Shown: positions 18,100 through 27,331, counted from the first letter of the stretch. The stretch is 64,000 bases of DNA from Clostridia bacterium (GCA_026414765.1 JAOAIJ010000028.1:42049-106048); one strand, 5' to 3'. The notes: generated from the sequence alone by a model not told the origin. A program made the numbers and translations.

Positions 18100-18591
18100 A
18101 TAGTCAGCATAGCAGTGGTTTCTGATACCCATATTCCGCGAAGAGGCAAGACACTGCCCAGGGTTCTGCTGGAAGGCATAAAGGGGGCAGACCTTATAAT
18201 ACATGCAGGAGATATAAATAAAGATTATGTTATATATGAGCTGGAGGATATAGCCAAGGTGGAGTATGTCATGGGAAATACCGACAGTGAAGAGGACTGG
18301 GTCAAAATTGACAGGAAAAAGGTTATAGAGGTAGATGATTGCAAAATAGGTGTGATACATGGGTACGGAGATAAGGGCACTACTCTCGGAAGAGTCCGGA
18401 AAGCCTTTGAAGGGGAGGATCTGGACTGTATAGTTTTTGGGCACAGTCACATACCTATGAATGAGGTTATTGAAGGAGTCCTGTATTTCAATCCAGGATC
18501 ACCTACTGACAAAAGGCGGCAGAAGTTTTTTTCCTATGGTATGCTGTCGGTAAGCAGGGGCAGCGTAAGCGGTAAAATAATATATTTCTGA
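18100..18591 (+). CDS. YfcE/MJ0936-type metallophosphoesterase, probable AUA start
   Basis: Small calcineurin-like phosphodiesterase. It has the metal-binding blocks VVSDTHIPRRG, IIHAGDINKD, VMGNTD, VIHGYGDKG and VFGHSHIPM and ends with FNPGSPTDKRR, all intact. The odd point is the start. AGGAGGAG (18086-18093) is ideally placed, 6 bases before an ATA at 18100, where the family's Met normally begins the first beta strand. The only standard candidate, GTG at 18115, is 21 bases from the site and would cut the strand. I therefore annotate from ATA (163 residues), with GTG as the fallback. A sequencing error or a recent ATG-to-ATA change is also possible. Confidence 0.85.
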   Translation: MVSIAVVSDTHIPRRGKTLPRVLLEGIKGADLIIHAGDINKDYVIYELEDIAKVEYVMGNTDSEEDWVKIDRKKVIEVDDCKIGVIHGYGDKGTTLGRVRKAFEGEDLDCIVFGHSHIPMNEVIEGVLYFNPGSPTDKRRQKFFSYGMLSVSRGSVSGKIIYF

Positions 18592-18643
18592 CTTGCATAT
18601 GTTCTATCCATTAAATTTACTTTTATTAATTGGAGGTGACTTT

Positions 18644-19825
18644 ATGATTAATGCCAGGGTTTTATATATTAGTGATTTGGATATGGCTAAGGAGGAGATA
18701 AGAAAAATAGGAGTAGACGCAGCCTCCATACCATGGCTTTCATCAAAAGCTGTCCATATCACAATCAAACTGGAGAACATCAGTCCTTTTGCTGCAAATA
18801 TCATAAAGCAGGAAATGCTTGGCAAGGGTGGAGATGCGGCAGTAAATAAAGGTGTAGTAAGCTGTAAGGTAGAGAAATCAGACATACTCATAATGGGTAC
18901 GTACAGCCAGTATAACAAACTGATATATAAGCTGGGAATGCAGCCGGGAGTGCTTAAAGAAATTGCCCAGGAGATACAGAGGCTTTTGAAATCAGTAGAT
19001 AAAGGCAAACCTGAGTTTTTTGAGTGTGGAAAATATAAACTTCCGATAGGTGAGAAGACATATGTAATGGGAATTTTGAACATAACTCCCGATTCCTTTT
19101 CTGATGGTGGAAAATACAATAATTTGGAGATAGCCGTAAGAAGAGCCAGAGAAATGGTGGAAGAAGGGGCTGACATAATAGATGTGGGAGGAGAATCGAC
19201 AAGACCCGGCTATGAGCCTGTTGATGCATTTGAGGAGATTAACCGTGTAGTACCGGTAGTTGAGAGACTGATCAGGGAAATCAAGGTTCCCGTATCTGTA
19301 GATACATCCAAGGCTTTGGTAGCGGAAAAAGCATTGCAGGCAGGAGCTCATATTATTAATGATGTATGGGGGCTGCAAAAAGATCCGGATATTGCAGAAG
19401 TTGTCTCCAAGTACGGGGCAGGAGTAGTAATGATGCATAACAAGGATAACAGGGAATACTCAGATCTCATGGGTGATATAGTAAAGTTTCTCAGACGGAG
19501 TATAGAAATAGCGGAGAAAGCGGGTATTGCGCGTGAAAGCATGGCGGTAGATCCGGGTATAGGGTTCGGAAAAACTCTGGAACATAACCTGGAAGTAATG
19601 AGAAGACTGAAAGAACTAAACTCTTTAGAGCTTCCCGTACTCCTTGGAACTTCAAGAAAATCAATGATAGGCAATATCCTGGATTTGCCTGTAAATGAAA
19701 GGCTTGAGGGGACAGCTGCTACAATAACAGTAGGAATATCAAACGGAGTAGACATAATACGGGTGCATGATGTCAAGGAAATGACCCGTGTAGCACGTAT
19801 GACTGATGCTATGGTAAGAGCATAG
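18644..19825 (+). CDS. folP: Dihydropteroate synthase, long form
   Basis: Joins 6-hydroxymethyl-dihydropterin diphosphate to p-aminobenzoate. The C-terminal 280 residues hold every DHPS block: MGILNITPDSFSDGG, GADIIDVGGESTRPG, VPVSVDTSK, INDVWG, DPGIGFGKTLEHN and GTSRKSMIG. About 120 extra N-terminal residues (NARVLYISDLDMAKEEI start) make it 393 long, an arrangement seen in many clostridial enzymes; the role of the extension is unclear. The ATG is 5 bases after GGAGGTG. It heads folP-folB-folK. Confidence 0.95.
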   Translation: MINARVLYISDLDMAKEEIRKIGVDAASIPWLSSKAVHITIKLENISPFAANIIKQEMLGKGGDAAVNKGVVSCKVEKSDILIMGTYSQYNKLIYKLGMQPGVLKEIAQEIQRLLKSVDKGKPEFFECGKYKLPIGEKTYVMGILNITPDSFSDGGKYNNLEIAVRRAREMVEEGADIIDVGGESTRPGYEPVDAFEEINRVVPVVERLIREIKVPVSVDTSKALVAEKALQAGAHIINDVWGLQKDPDIAEVVSKYGAGVVMMHNKDNREYSDLMGDIVKFLRRSIEIAEKAGIARESMAVDPGIGFGKTLEHNLEVMRRLKELNSLELPVLLGTSRKSMIGNILDLPVNERLEGTAATITVGISNGVDIIRVHDVKEMTRVARMTDAMVRA

Positions 19826-19908
19826 GCGGTTGAGAGCTGGCTGAGTATAATTTGCGGTTGTAAAGAACAGTACATTAACAGGTTTGTTATAAAAGGATAG
19901 GTGAACCA

Positions 19909-20277
19909 GTGGATAGAATAACTTTGAAGAATATGAAATTTTACTCATACCACGGTGTGCTTCCCGAGGAGCAGACAAATGGACAGTATTTTTATATAGA
20001 TGTGGAAATGATTTGCGATCTGAGGGAAGCCGGCAGGGAAGATGATCTGGAAAAGACTGTGGATTATTCGGTCGTCTATAATATTATAAAAAATATAACT
20101 CAAAAAAATAAATTTCGACTTATAGAGTGTCTGGCCGACAGGATTTCCCGGGAAATAGCGACAGAATTTAAGATGATAAGCGAGATCGTAGTCCGGGTAA
20201 GAAAGCCTGAAGCTCCGATTGACGGGGAGCTGGATTGGGCAGAAGTCGAATTGAGAAGAGGCAGAAATGATTTATAA
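19909..20277 (+). CDS. folB: Dihydroneopterin aldolase
   Basis: Cleaves dihydroneopterin to 6-hydroxymethyl-dihydropterin and glycolaldehyde. The 122 residues show SYHGVLPEEQTNGQ (substrate Glu), DDLEKTVDYSVVY, RLIECLADRI and RVRKPEAPI with the catalytic Lys. It starts at GTG; AGGATAGGTG lies upstream. Its last 11 bases overlap the start of folK, so translation of the two is probably coupled, feeding the aldolase product straight to the pyrophosphokinase. Confidence 0.94.
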   Translation: MDRITLKNMKFYSYHGVLPEEQTNGQYFYIDVEMICDLREAGREDDLEKTVDYSVVYNIIKNITQKNKFRLIECLADRISREIATEFKMISEIVVRVRKPEAPIDGELDWAEVELRRGRNDL

Positions 20278-20767
20278 AGCTTATCTCGGCCTTGGAGCGA
20301 ATGTAGGAGACAGGGAGAAAAACATTATTAATGCGGTACATTACATATCAGAACTTGAAAACACCCGCATAGTTAGCGTATCACAGATTTATGAGACAGA
20401 GCCTGTAGGGTATGCAGATCAGAACTTGTTTTTGAATATGGTTATAAAAATTCAAACTGGATTTGCGCCGTCAGACTTGCTAGAGAAAATTCAGTGTATA
20501 GAAAAAAAGTTGAAAAGGACAAGGGAAATACTTTGGGGGCCAAGGACTATCGATATAGACATTCTGATTTATGAAGGACTGCAAATAAACACTCCTCAAT
20601 TGGTGGTACCACATCCCAGGATGCTGCAGAGAGCCTTTGTGCTTGTACCGCTCAGAGATGTGTATCAGAAGGAAAGCATCGGCTGTGAAGAAATTGATAT
20701 ATTGCTGAGTAAATGCAGTGACAGGGACGGAGTTAAACTATTTAAGGCATATCCTTTTGAAATATAA
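20267..20767 (+). CDS. folK: 6-hydroxymethyl-dihydropterin pyrophosphokinase
   Basis: Activates the pterin for FolP by ATP-dependent pyrophosphorylation. Motifs: AYLGLGANVGDRE, YETEPVGYADQNLFLN, RTREILWGPRTIDIDIL and VPHPRMLQRAFVLVPL. The length (166) is normal. The ATG lies inside the end of folB, so no separate promoter is expected. With folP and folB it completes the three consecutive steps of the pathway after folE. Confidence 0.95.
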   Translation: MIYKAYLGLGANVGDREKNIINAVHYISELENTRIVSVSQIYETEPVGYADQNLFLNMVIKIQTGFAPSDLLEKIQCIEKKLKRTREILWGPRTIDIDILIYEGLQINTPQLVVPHPRMLQRAFVLVPLRDVYQKESIGCEEIDILLSKCSDRDGVKLFKAYPFEI

Positions 20768-21134
20768 ATTCGACACTGTTTACCTATTTGTATGGAAGAT
20801 AAATCAATAAAACTGAAGTGAAATAACATAATAAGTGGACATATATTAAATTATGTGACATGCCAGGTAAATATAGTTGCATTATTAACAATAATCTATC
20901 TGCATTGGGTGCATTTTTAGTATGGCCCAGGTTATTCCGATGCCTGTGTTGAAGGAAAAATATGCGCCCATCGGTAATTAGATGTTTTTAATATGCAGTT
21001 TTGTTGTGATATAATATATTAGATTACTTTCAGATTCAATTGAACTGTTTCATGTATACGGGTTTTTGCAGGAATATGATACTCGTGTTGCATGAAGACG
21101 GTAATACTGGAGTTTGTTTTATAGGAGGAATCCG
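20768..21134. other. Intergenic region with no recognised gene
   Basis: About 367 bases. A TATAAT at 21010-21015 is a likely -10 box for the next gene, without a convincing -35. A TTCGACA core occurs at 20769-20775. I see no terminator with a clear T-tract after folK and no conserved RNA. Confidence 0.4.
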
Positions 21135-21761
21135 ATGATAGAGGTCTACTATTACATACCTGTGGAAGAAGCCGGAAACGCTGTAGAATGTGGCTTGAAG
21201 CTTTCTAAATGGTTTGACAAGGAGGTTGTTGTAAATGGGGAGATCAAAAAATGCATCTCTGCCTTGCTTAACCCCAGAGATGATCTGGAGAAATTCAGGT
21301 CTGCCGGACTAAAGTGTATTAAGCTTGAACTGTCGCCAAGCTATTGTTTTGTTGCGGATAATTCACTGTATGAAATTGGTACGAACTCAGCAGATATTAT
21401 GAAAGTATATGAAAAATCTGTAATTCCTGCTGAAAATTATGTATTTGGTACTTACAGGATGCCGGAATGCCTGGTGACTTGTACAGTGATACCGGGACAG
21501 ATTAGTGCGTTGGACAGGCATTTGGATTCTCCGATTTTATATAATAACTCTGAAGAACTTTATGTTAATAATATTATTGAAGGCTATAAGGAAGAAAATA
21601 TTGATTTTAATGACACGATGCTATACTGTTTTTACAGCAAACTGTCTGAAGAGGGAGTGTTTACCAGAGTAGAGGACAAGGAAAAAGGACTGGCAGCTTT
21701 TACGGATGTGAAAGCAGGAAAGGTGTATACGATAAAAATACCTGATTTGAGAGCTTATTGA
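21135..21761 (+). CDS. Hypothetical protein upstream of birA, 208 aa
   Basis: Not recognised. A cytosolic-looking mixed alpha/beta protein without signal or membrane segments. It begins MIEVYYYIPVEEAGNAVECG and later has SYCFVADNSLYEIG and a TYRMPECLVTCTVIPGQISA segment with two cysteines. AGGAGG lies 8 bases before the ATG. It ends 21 bases before birA, so it is probably co-transcribed with the biotin ligase, but nothing in it points to biotin chemistry. Confidence 0.6.
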   Translation: MIEVYYYIPVEEAGNAVECGLKLSKWFDKEVVVNGEIKKCISALLNPRDDLEKFRSAGLKCIKLELSPSYCFVADNSLYEIGTNSADIMKVYEKSVIPAENYVFGTYRMPECLVTCTVIPGQISALDRHLDSPILYNNSEELYVNNIIEGYKEENIDFNDTMLYCFYSKLSEEGVFTRVEDKEKGLAAFTDVKAGKVYTIKIPDLRAY

Positions 21762-21782
21762 TTATAACGAAGGGGCATACAG

Positions 21783-22808
21783 ATGAATCATGATATAAAC
21801 AAGCTGATACTCCACGAGCTGAAAAGGAATACACCCGGCTATGTTTCAGGAGAAGCACTGAGTGAAACCATCGGAGTATCCAGGACTGCCATATGGAAGC
21901 ATATCAAGGAGCTAAAGGATACAGGGTATGGAATAGAATCTTCCTCCAGGAAGGGGTACAGCCTTATTGAGTATCCGGATGTCCTGAATGCTTACGAAAT
22001 TGCGTACGGTATGGAAACAAAGCTGCTAGGTAAGGAAACAGTATATTTTGATGTTATTGACTCTACTAATACTTATGCAAAGAGGCTGGCAGGGGAAGGA
22101 TGTACTGACGGAACTTTAGTTGTAGCGGATATTCAGACAGCCGGAAGAGGCAGGCTCGGAAGGGAATGGGATTCTGCCGGAGGGAAAGGTATATGGATGT
22201 CTGTAGTATTCAGACCCTCGATACTGCCTGAGGATGTACAGATTATTACACTTGCAGCATCGGTAGCTGTTGTTGAAGCCTTACGTGCTGTTTGCGGGCT
22301 GAAGGCCGGGATTAAGTGGCCTAACGATATACTGATAGATGGGAAAAAGGTCTGTGGAATACTTACTGAAATAAATGCCGAGATGGAACGGGTAAATTAT
22401 GTAGTACTGGGCATAGGTATTAATGTTAACCATGAAGTTGAAGATTTTGGAGATAATCTCCGTGGATTGGCAACTTCTTTGAAGGTTAATTCCGGTCAAA
22501 AAGATTGTAGAGTTTTTAAGAGGAGTGAAATTATTAAGAAGGTATTGGTTGAGCTTGAAAGAATATACTTCGGGATTAACAGTATACATACTTATAATAA
22601 GGCATTAGCAGACATTATAAGGTTATGGAAAAAGTATTCCATAACTCTCGGGAAAAGAGTAAGGGTTACATTCAGAGGTAGTGAATTCACCGGTACTGCC
22701 ATAGATATTACGGATGACGGCAAGCTGGTCATTGATTGTGATGACGGTATGAGGCGCGAGGTTATCTCCGGGGAGGTTTCAGTCAGAGGCTTGCTGGGGT
22801 ACGCATAG
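21783..22808 (+). CDS. birA: Biotin--protein ligase / biotin repressor
   Basis: Attaches biotin to carboxylases and, in bifunctional forms, represses biotin genes. The 341 residues include an N-terminal winged helix (ISVSRTAIWKHI-like GVSRTAIWKHIKELK), the ligase core (DVIDSTNTYAKR, ADIQTAGRGRLGREW, IKWPNDILIDGKKVCGIL, GIGINVN) and the C-terminal SH3-like domain. The helix-turn-helix suggests the regulatory type. No biotin operator was identified nearby. It follows a hypothetical gene at 21 bases and precedes an amidohydrolase. Confidence 0.95.
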   Translation: MNHDINKLILHELKRNTPGYVSGEALSETIGVSRTAIWKHIKELKDTGYGIESSSRKGYSLIEYPDVLNAYEIAYGMETKLLGKETVYFDVIDSTNTYAKRLAGEGCTDGTLVVADIQTAGRGRLGREWDSAGGKGIWMSVVFRPSILPEDVQIITLAASVAVVEALRAVCGLKAGIKWPNDILIDGKKVCGILTEINAEMERVNYVVLGIGINVNHEVEDFGDNLRGLATSLKVNSGQKDCRVFKRSEIIKKVLVELERIYFGINSIHTYNKALADIIRLWKKYSITLGKRVRVTFRGSEFTGTAIDITDDGKLVIDCDDGMRREVISGEVSVRGLLGYA

Positions 22809-22851
22809 GGATCAGAGAAATGATAAGATAAGAACAGAGGAGAATTGCAAG

Positions 22852-23640
22852 ATGATAGTTGACTTTCATGTTCATTGTTTTCCTGATAATGTGGCTGATA
22901 AGGCTATACCTGTACTGGCAGAACGTGCAGGTATTCCTGCAAGACTTACGGGTAAGCTTGAAGATATAAAAAAATCCATGGAACGGAGCAAAATAGATTG
23001 TTCAGTAGTACTCTCCATCGCTACAAATCCGGAGCAGACGGAAAAGATAAATACCTGGGCTTCAAATGTAAATGGTGGGGGAATTGTGAGCTTTGGGAGT
23101 ATACATCCTGACTACAAAGAGTGGAAGTATGAATTAAGAAGAATTTCGGAACTGGGACTCAAGGGAATCAAGTTTCACCCTGATTACCAATCGTTTTATG
23201 TTGATGAGGACAGGATGTTTTGCATATACGAGTATGCTCTCGGACTTGGCTTAGTTCTGGTCTTTCATGCAGGAATCGATATTGGACTTCCTTTACCATG
23301 TCACTGTACGCCGGACAGGCTTTTGAGAGTTGTAGATGCTTTTCCGGAAGGGAAAATCGTAGCAGCCCATATGGGCGGATACTCCTGCTGGGACGATGTT
23401 GAAAGATACCTTGTCGGGGAAAATCTGTATCTGGACACTTCCTATAGTATAGGGCAGACTGATGATGAACAAATAAAACGCATCATAAGAAATCATAATC
23501 AGGAAAGAATACTTTTTGCAACTGATTCGCCATGGTGCGATCAGAACGAGGAAATAGGAAAGATTAAAGAACTGAAGCTGGGTGAAGAGCTGGAAAACAT
23601 GATCCTGGGGGGGAATGCCAAAGCACTGTTGGGAATATAA
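22852..23640 (+). CDS. Amidohydrolase family 2 protein
   Basis: TIM-barrel metal-dependent hydrolase of the amidohydrolase-2 (ACMSD-like) group. It opens with VDFHVHCF (His6, His8), then has LKGIKFHPDYQ, LVFHAGIDIG, VAAHMGGYSCWDDV and the late acidic ligand in LFATDSPWCDQ. The 262-residue length fits. AGGAG lies 10 bases upstream of the ATG. It may be a decarboxylase or hydrolase of a small acid; the substrate cannot be inferred. It is 43 bases after birA and is probably in that operon. Confidence 0.85.
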   Translation: MIVDFHVHCFPDNVADKAIPVLAERAGIPARLTGKLEDIKKSMERSKIDCSVVLSIATNPEQTEKINTWASNVNGGGIVSFGSIHPDYKEWKYELRRISELGLKGIKFHPDYQSFYVDEDRMFCIYEYALGLGLVLVFHAGIDIGLPLPCHCTPDRLLRVVDAFPEGKIVAAHMGGYSCWDDVERYLVGENLYLDTSYSIGQTDDEQIKRIIRNHNQERILFATDSPWCDQNEEIGKIKELKLGEELENMILGGNAKALLGI

Positions 23641-23823
23641 CCGGTTATAAGTGTATAGAAGTATTGACAGGACTTGGCTTCCAGGAAAATAAGATTGACA
23701 AATTGCTTTTTTAAGAGCAAAATTAATACTGGTGACTTTCCGTAGAGAAAACTATGAATATTTCGATAAATAGGATTAAAGTAACAGAACATATATATTC
23801 CAGGTAATAGAGGGGGAAGTTCA

Positions 23824-24198
23824 ATGCAAAAGGGACATGAGTTCCAAAAGAGAAACAACCATAATGGCAATCCGAATTATGGGCAAAAGAACAATCAATA
23901 CCAAAACAGGGAAAACAATTCTTCAAGAGAAAACTCCTCAGGGAGAGAAAATACACAAACAAGAGATAACGCTCCTGCCAGGGAAGGCGGCTACAACAGG
24001 GAGGGGGGGCAATCCAGAGGATACCAGCGGGAAGGCTCATCCAGACAGAATCACTCATATCAGAATTCTGCGCCCAGATATAATAACAGGGTAAAGGCCA
24101 TGGAAACAATTGACGACATAAAAGCAGATATAGCAAGGATAGAAAAGGAAATCGAACTCGAGATAAAGGAAATAAAAAGTATGAGGTTGGGGCTGTAA
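23824..24198 (+). CDS. Asn/Gln/Arg-rich low-complexity protein, 124 aa
   Basis: Not recognised. The first 85 residues are almost only N, Q, R, S, G, E and Y, with loose repeats (NREN, SRENSS, GRENT, REGG, YNREGGQSRGY). The last 35 form a predicted charged helix or coiled coil (IDDIKADIARIEKEIELEI). Such an intrinsically disordered basic tail plus coiled coil fits an RNA- or DNA-associated or matrix protein, an inference from composition only. AGAGGGGGAAG precedes the ATG. TTGACA elements upstream suggest its own promoter. Confidence 0.6.
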   Translation: MQKGHEFQKRNNHNGNPNYGQKNNQYQNRENNSSRENSSGRENTQTRDNAPAREGGYNREGGQSRGYQREGSSRQNHSYQNSAPRYNNRVKAMETIDDIKADIARIEKEIELEIKEIKSMRLGL

Positions 24199-24244
24199 AG
24201 CAGATGGAGGGATATATCCTCTTTAAAGGCTGTACGGGTGACAC

Positions 24245-24340
24245 TTGGAGGATATAAGTCTGAAAGAAACTGAAGATTTTAAAAGACTTGCCCTTATGTC
24301 TGTTTTTCAGACGATAAAAATAAGCGGCATGGGCAACTAA
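24245..24340 (+). CDS. Possible 31-residue small ORF
   Basis: A TTG-initiated frame reads LEDISLKETEDFKRLALMSV and ends SGMGN. Composition and codon choice look protein-like, and GGGTG stands 4 bases upstream. It sits just before the inverted repeat ahead of coaX and may be a leader peptide, a remnant or chance. Confidence 0.25.
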   Translation: MEDISLKETEDFKRLALMSVFQTIKISGMGN

Positions 24341-24402
24341 ATGATTTTTATCCCATAACTGTTTTCATAGAAACCCTTGATCTTCTATGGGATAATTCAT
24401 TT
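24339..24402. repeat. Imperfect inverted repeat before coaX
   Basis: AAATGATTTTTATCCCATA (24339-24357) pairs with TATGGGATAATTCATTT (24386-24402) around a 28-base loop. No T-tract follows, so it is not an ordinary terminator. It ends 26 bases before the coaX start. Confidence 0.45.
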
Positions 24403-24427
24403 AGCCGTAGCAGAAATGGAGACAAAA

Positions 24428-25195
24428 ATGATTTTAGTTATGGATGTGGGTAATACAAATATAGTTTTGGGGGTCTATGAAGGGAAAAAGCTCCTGTATC
24501 ACTGGAGGCTGGGTACGGATAAGGAGAAAACTTCAGACGAGTTCGGTATGTTCATTGTAAGCCTTTTTAACAATGAGAGGCTTGATGTGCGTGGTGTAGA
24601 GGCTGTCATAATTGCATCAGTAGTTCCCCCCATTATGTATTCACTTGAGCACGCTATAAAAAAGTATTTCAACCTTGATCCGATAGTTGTAGGTCCAGGT
24701 TTGAAAACGGGGATCAATATAAAGTATGAGAACCCCAAAGAAGTAGGGGCTGACAGAATAGTGAACGCTGTGGCAGCTCTCGAATTGTATGGTGGGCCAG
24801 CGATTGTGGTGGACTTTGGAACCGCAACAAAGTTTGAAGCAATATCAGCAAGAGGAGAGTATCTCGGCGGGGTTATTTGCCCTGGCGTAAAGATAGCAGC
24901 GGAAGCACTGTTCCAAAAGGCTTCAAAGCTGCCGAAAATCGAACTTTCGAAACCAGAGAGTGTTATTGGAAAGAATACTATAGCAAACCTTAAGTCAGGT
25001 ATTATTTTTGGACATGTAGGACAAGTGGATTATATAGTAGACAGAATGAAGAAGGAAATGAAGGAAGAGAATATAAAGGTTATAGCAACTGGGGGCCTGG
25101 CAAGGCTTATAGCAACGGAATCATCTACCATTAGTGAAATCAATGGGTTCCTGACTCTTGAGGGATTAAGGATAATATATGAGAAAAACAGATAG
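24428..25195 (+). CDS. coaX: Type III pantothenate kinase
   Basis: First step of coenzyme A synthesis: ATP-dependent phosphorylation of pantothenate. The 255 residues carry the ASKHA motifs of Coa[50 protein letters not shown] and [12 protein letters not shown] start at the ATG at 24428, 6 bases after GGAG, which gives the normal family length; an in-frame ATG four codons earlier overlaps that site. An inverted repeat just upstream may affect expression. Confidence 0.95.
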   Translation: MILVMDVGNTNIVLGVYEGKKLLYHWRLGTDKEKTSDEFGMFIVSLFNNERLDVRGVEAVIIASVVPPIMYSLEHAIKKYFNLDPIVVGPGLKTGINIKYENPKEVGADRIVNAVAALELYGGPAIVVDFGTATKFEAISARGEYLGGVICPGVKIAAEALFQKASKLPKIELSKPESVIGKNTIANLKSGIIFGHVGQVDYIVDRMKKEMKEENIKVIATGGLARLIATESSTISEINGFLTLEGLRIIYEKNR

Positions 25196-25271
25196 TACAA
25201 GTAATTTGGGGTACATAGACATATACTATAATAGTGCTCCGATTTTTGATTATTCTACAAAAATTTTAGCT

Positions 25272-25299
25272 TGAATTCCAGAATCCATATGTTATAATA
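25272..25299 (+). promoter_or_regulatory. Promoter of malic enzyme gene
   Basis: TTGAAT (25272-25277), 16-base spacer, TATAAT (25294-25299). It leaves a leader of about 100 bases before the start codon. Confidence 0.6.
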
Positions 25300-25409
25300 T
25301 AGATTGTATTTTTTTTAACAAACTTAATACATAGTATACAAATTCAAATACTTGTGAGAAGGCACTCAAAATACAGTAGCGCTCACAGAAATATAGGAGG
25401 TCAATATTT

Positions 25410-26582
25410 ATGGGTATTCAAGAAGAAGCACTTAAAGCACATGCTGAGTGGAAGGGTAAAATCGAAGTTATAAGCACAGTTCCGGTAGCTAATAAGTATG
25501 ATTTGTCAATTGCGTATTCTCCAGGAGTTGCAGAGCCATGTCTCGAAATTCAGAAGGATGTAAACTTATCATATACTTATACAAGAAGATGGAACCTCGT
25601 TGCTGTTGTTACTGACGGAACAGCGGTTTTAGGTCTTGGCGATATAGGACCTGAAGCAGGTATGCCTGTTATGGAAGGGAAATGCGTTCTTTTCAAGACC
25701 TTCGGTAATGTAGATGCATTCCCTCTCTGCATAAGATCAAAGGATGTAGATGAAATTGTAAAAACTGTTAAGCTTCTTGCTGGAAGCTTTGGTGGAGTAA
25801 ACCTGGAAGATATTTCAGCTCCAAGGTGTTTCGAAATTGAAAAGAGACTGAAAGAGGAATGTGATATTCCTATTTTCCATGATGACCAGCACGGTACAGC
25901 AATAGTAACAGTCGCAGGTATGCTCAATGCACTCAAGATCGTTAAGAAGGATATCAGTGAAGTTGAGATCGTAGTAAATGGCGCTGGTGCATCAGCAATA
26001 GCTGTTACAAAATTGCTTATGGCAATGGGTTTGAAGAAAGTTATTCTTTGTGATACTAAGGGCGCTATCTATGAAGGAAGAGACAATCTTAACCCTGTGA
26101 AGGAAGAAATGGCTAAAATATCAAATCTTCAGAAGAAAAAAGGTTCACTGAAGGATGTAATTGCCGGAGCTGACGTATTTATCGGTTTATCAGCAGCAAA
26201 GATGGTTACAAAAGAAATGGTTCAGTCAATGGCAAAAGATCCGATAATATTTGCTATGGCTAATCCTACACCTGAGATTATGCCTGAGGAAGCACTTGAA
26301 GCCGGAGCTGCTGTTGTTGGAACTGGACGTTCGGACTTCCCGAATCAGGTTAACAATGTACTTGCATTCCCAGGTATATTCAGAGGAGCTCTTGACGTAA
26401 GAGCAAGCGATATCAATGATGAAATGAAGATAGCTGCAGCGAAAGCTATAGCATCTCTTGTAAGTGAAGCAGAATTAAAGCCTGATTACGTAATTCCTGC
26501 TCCTTTTGATCCTAGAGTAGGTAAGGCAGTTGCAGAAGCAGTTGCTAAGGCAGCAAGAGATACAGGTGTTGCAAGAATATAG
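25410..26582 (+). CDS. NAD(P)-dependent malic enzyme
   Basis: Oxidative decarboxylation of malate to pyruvate. The compact 390-residue bacterial type shows SIAYSPGVAEPC, VTDGTAVLGLGDIGPEAGMPVMEGK, FGGVNLEDISAP, FHDDQHGTAIV, the nucleotide motif VVNGAGASAIA and FAMANPTPEI. Codon choice is strikingly even and GCT/GTT/GGT-rich compared with its neighbours, a sign of high expression in central metabolism. ATAGGAGG lies 9 bases before the ATG. Single-gene unit with its own promoter and a very strong terminator. Confidence 0.94.
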   Translation: MGIQEEALKAHAEWKGKIEVISTVPVANKYDLSIAYSPGVAEPCLEIQKDVNLSYTYTRRWNLVAVVTDGTAVLGLGDIGPEAGMPVMEGKCVLFKTFGNVDAFPLCIRSKDVDEIVKTVKLLAGSFGGVNLEDISAPRCFEIEKRLKEECDIPIFHDDQHGTAIVTVAGMLNALKIVKKDISEVEIVVNGAGASAIAVTKLLMAMGLKKVILCDTKGAIYEGRDNLNPVKEEMAKISNLQKKKGSLKDVIAGADVFIGLSAAKMVTKEMVQSMAKDPIIFAMANPTPEIMPEEALEAGAAVVGTGRSDFPNQVNNVLAFPGIFRGALDVRASDINDEMKIAAAKAIASLVSEAELKPDYVIPAPFDPRVGKAVAEAVAKAARDTGVARI

Positions 26583-26610
26583 TATACAAAAAATAGACGG
26601 ACAGATATCA

Positions 26611-26650
26611 AATACACCCTATATATCTAGATATATAGGGTGTATTTTTT
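26611..26650. terminator. Bidirectional terminator
   Basis: Perfect 16-bp stem around the tetraloop CTAG (26611-26626 with 26631-26646), followed by TTTTTT. It serves malic enzyme and the convergent HAD gene, whose stop lies next to it. Confidence 0.85.
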
Positions 26651-27331
26651 CTAAAATATCTTCAGGAAACTTTCCGTATCGGTAAAATCCTCAAAAACAT
26701 AACTTGGTTCATATGCTTGAAGTTCCTGAACAGAATACATACCTGTGGCTACCGCTATACTTTTTATGTCCAGCTTCTTCCCGCACTCAATATCTTTAGG
26801 TGTATCACCTATGACATAAATGTTTTCCGGAATGTATTCCATGTCAAAATAATCCTGGGCGTTATGGATTGCTTCCTGAATTATTTGCCAACGTTCCAGC
26901 CTACTGCCGCCAAATCCTCCTGTTGGGAAAAATCTGTTCATCTTTTCCTTTTCAAGCTTTATTCTTGCACCTTTTTCAATATTGCCTGTCCCCAGTATAC
27001 TGAAAAAATTTTTCTCATTTAGGAGTAATTCCAGAAGTCTTATTATGCCTGGCGCAGCAATTGTCCCTGGCAACCTAGCTACCTCATATTCAAGATGCCT
27101 GCAGTAGGTTGAAAAGAAAATATTCTGGTCTGAGTCTGAAATGCCATGTAATTTGAACGCATCACCGACTATAGCAGCATCAAGCCTCCCAGCCATTTCA
27201 ATACCTTTAAATCCGCTGTCTATCCCATAAAGCTCAAAAAAAGCTTTGTCCATAGCTATCCGGCCAATACCGCGTCCCTGGATAAGAGTGCCGTCTATAT
27301 CCCATATCAATAACTTTGTATTTTTATACAT
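26651..27331 (-). CDS. HAD-superfamily hydrolase
   Basis: Phosphatase of the phosphoglycolate phosphatase-like subfamily. Motif I is LLIWDIDGTLIQG (Asp11, Asp13), motif II lies around SILGTGN, the motif III Lys is in the ARIKLEKEKM region, and motif IV is YVIGDTPKDIECG. A helical cap follows motif I. AAGGAG stands 8 bases before the ATG. The natural substrate is unknown; candidates are 2-phosphoglycolate or a nucleoside monophosphate. It is a lone minus-strand gene between malic enzyme and the chemoreceptor. Confidence 0.85.
   Translation of the reverse strand: MYKNTKLLIWDIDGTLIQGRGIGRIAMDKAFFELYGIDSGFKGIEMAGRLDAAIVGDAFKLHGISDSDQNIFFSTYCRHLEYEVARLPGTIAAPGIIRLLELLLNEKNFFSILGTGNIEKGARIKLEKEKMNRFFPTGGFGGSRLERWQIIQEAIHNAQDYFDMEYIPENIYVIGDTPKDIECGKKLDIKSIAVATGMYSVQELQAYEPSYVFEDFTDTESFLKIF

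Noticed and set aside
20900..20981. Short frame ending MPVLKEKYAPIGN between folK and the next gene
   Set aside because: Only about 20 residues, no ribosome site, no recognisable relation.
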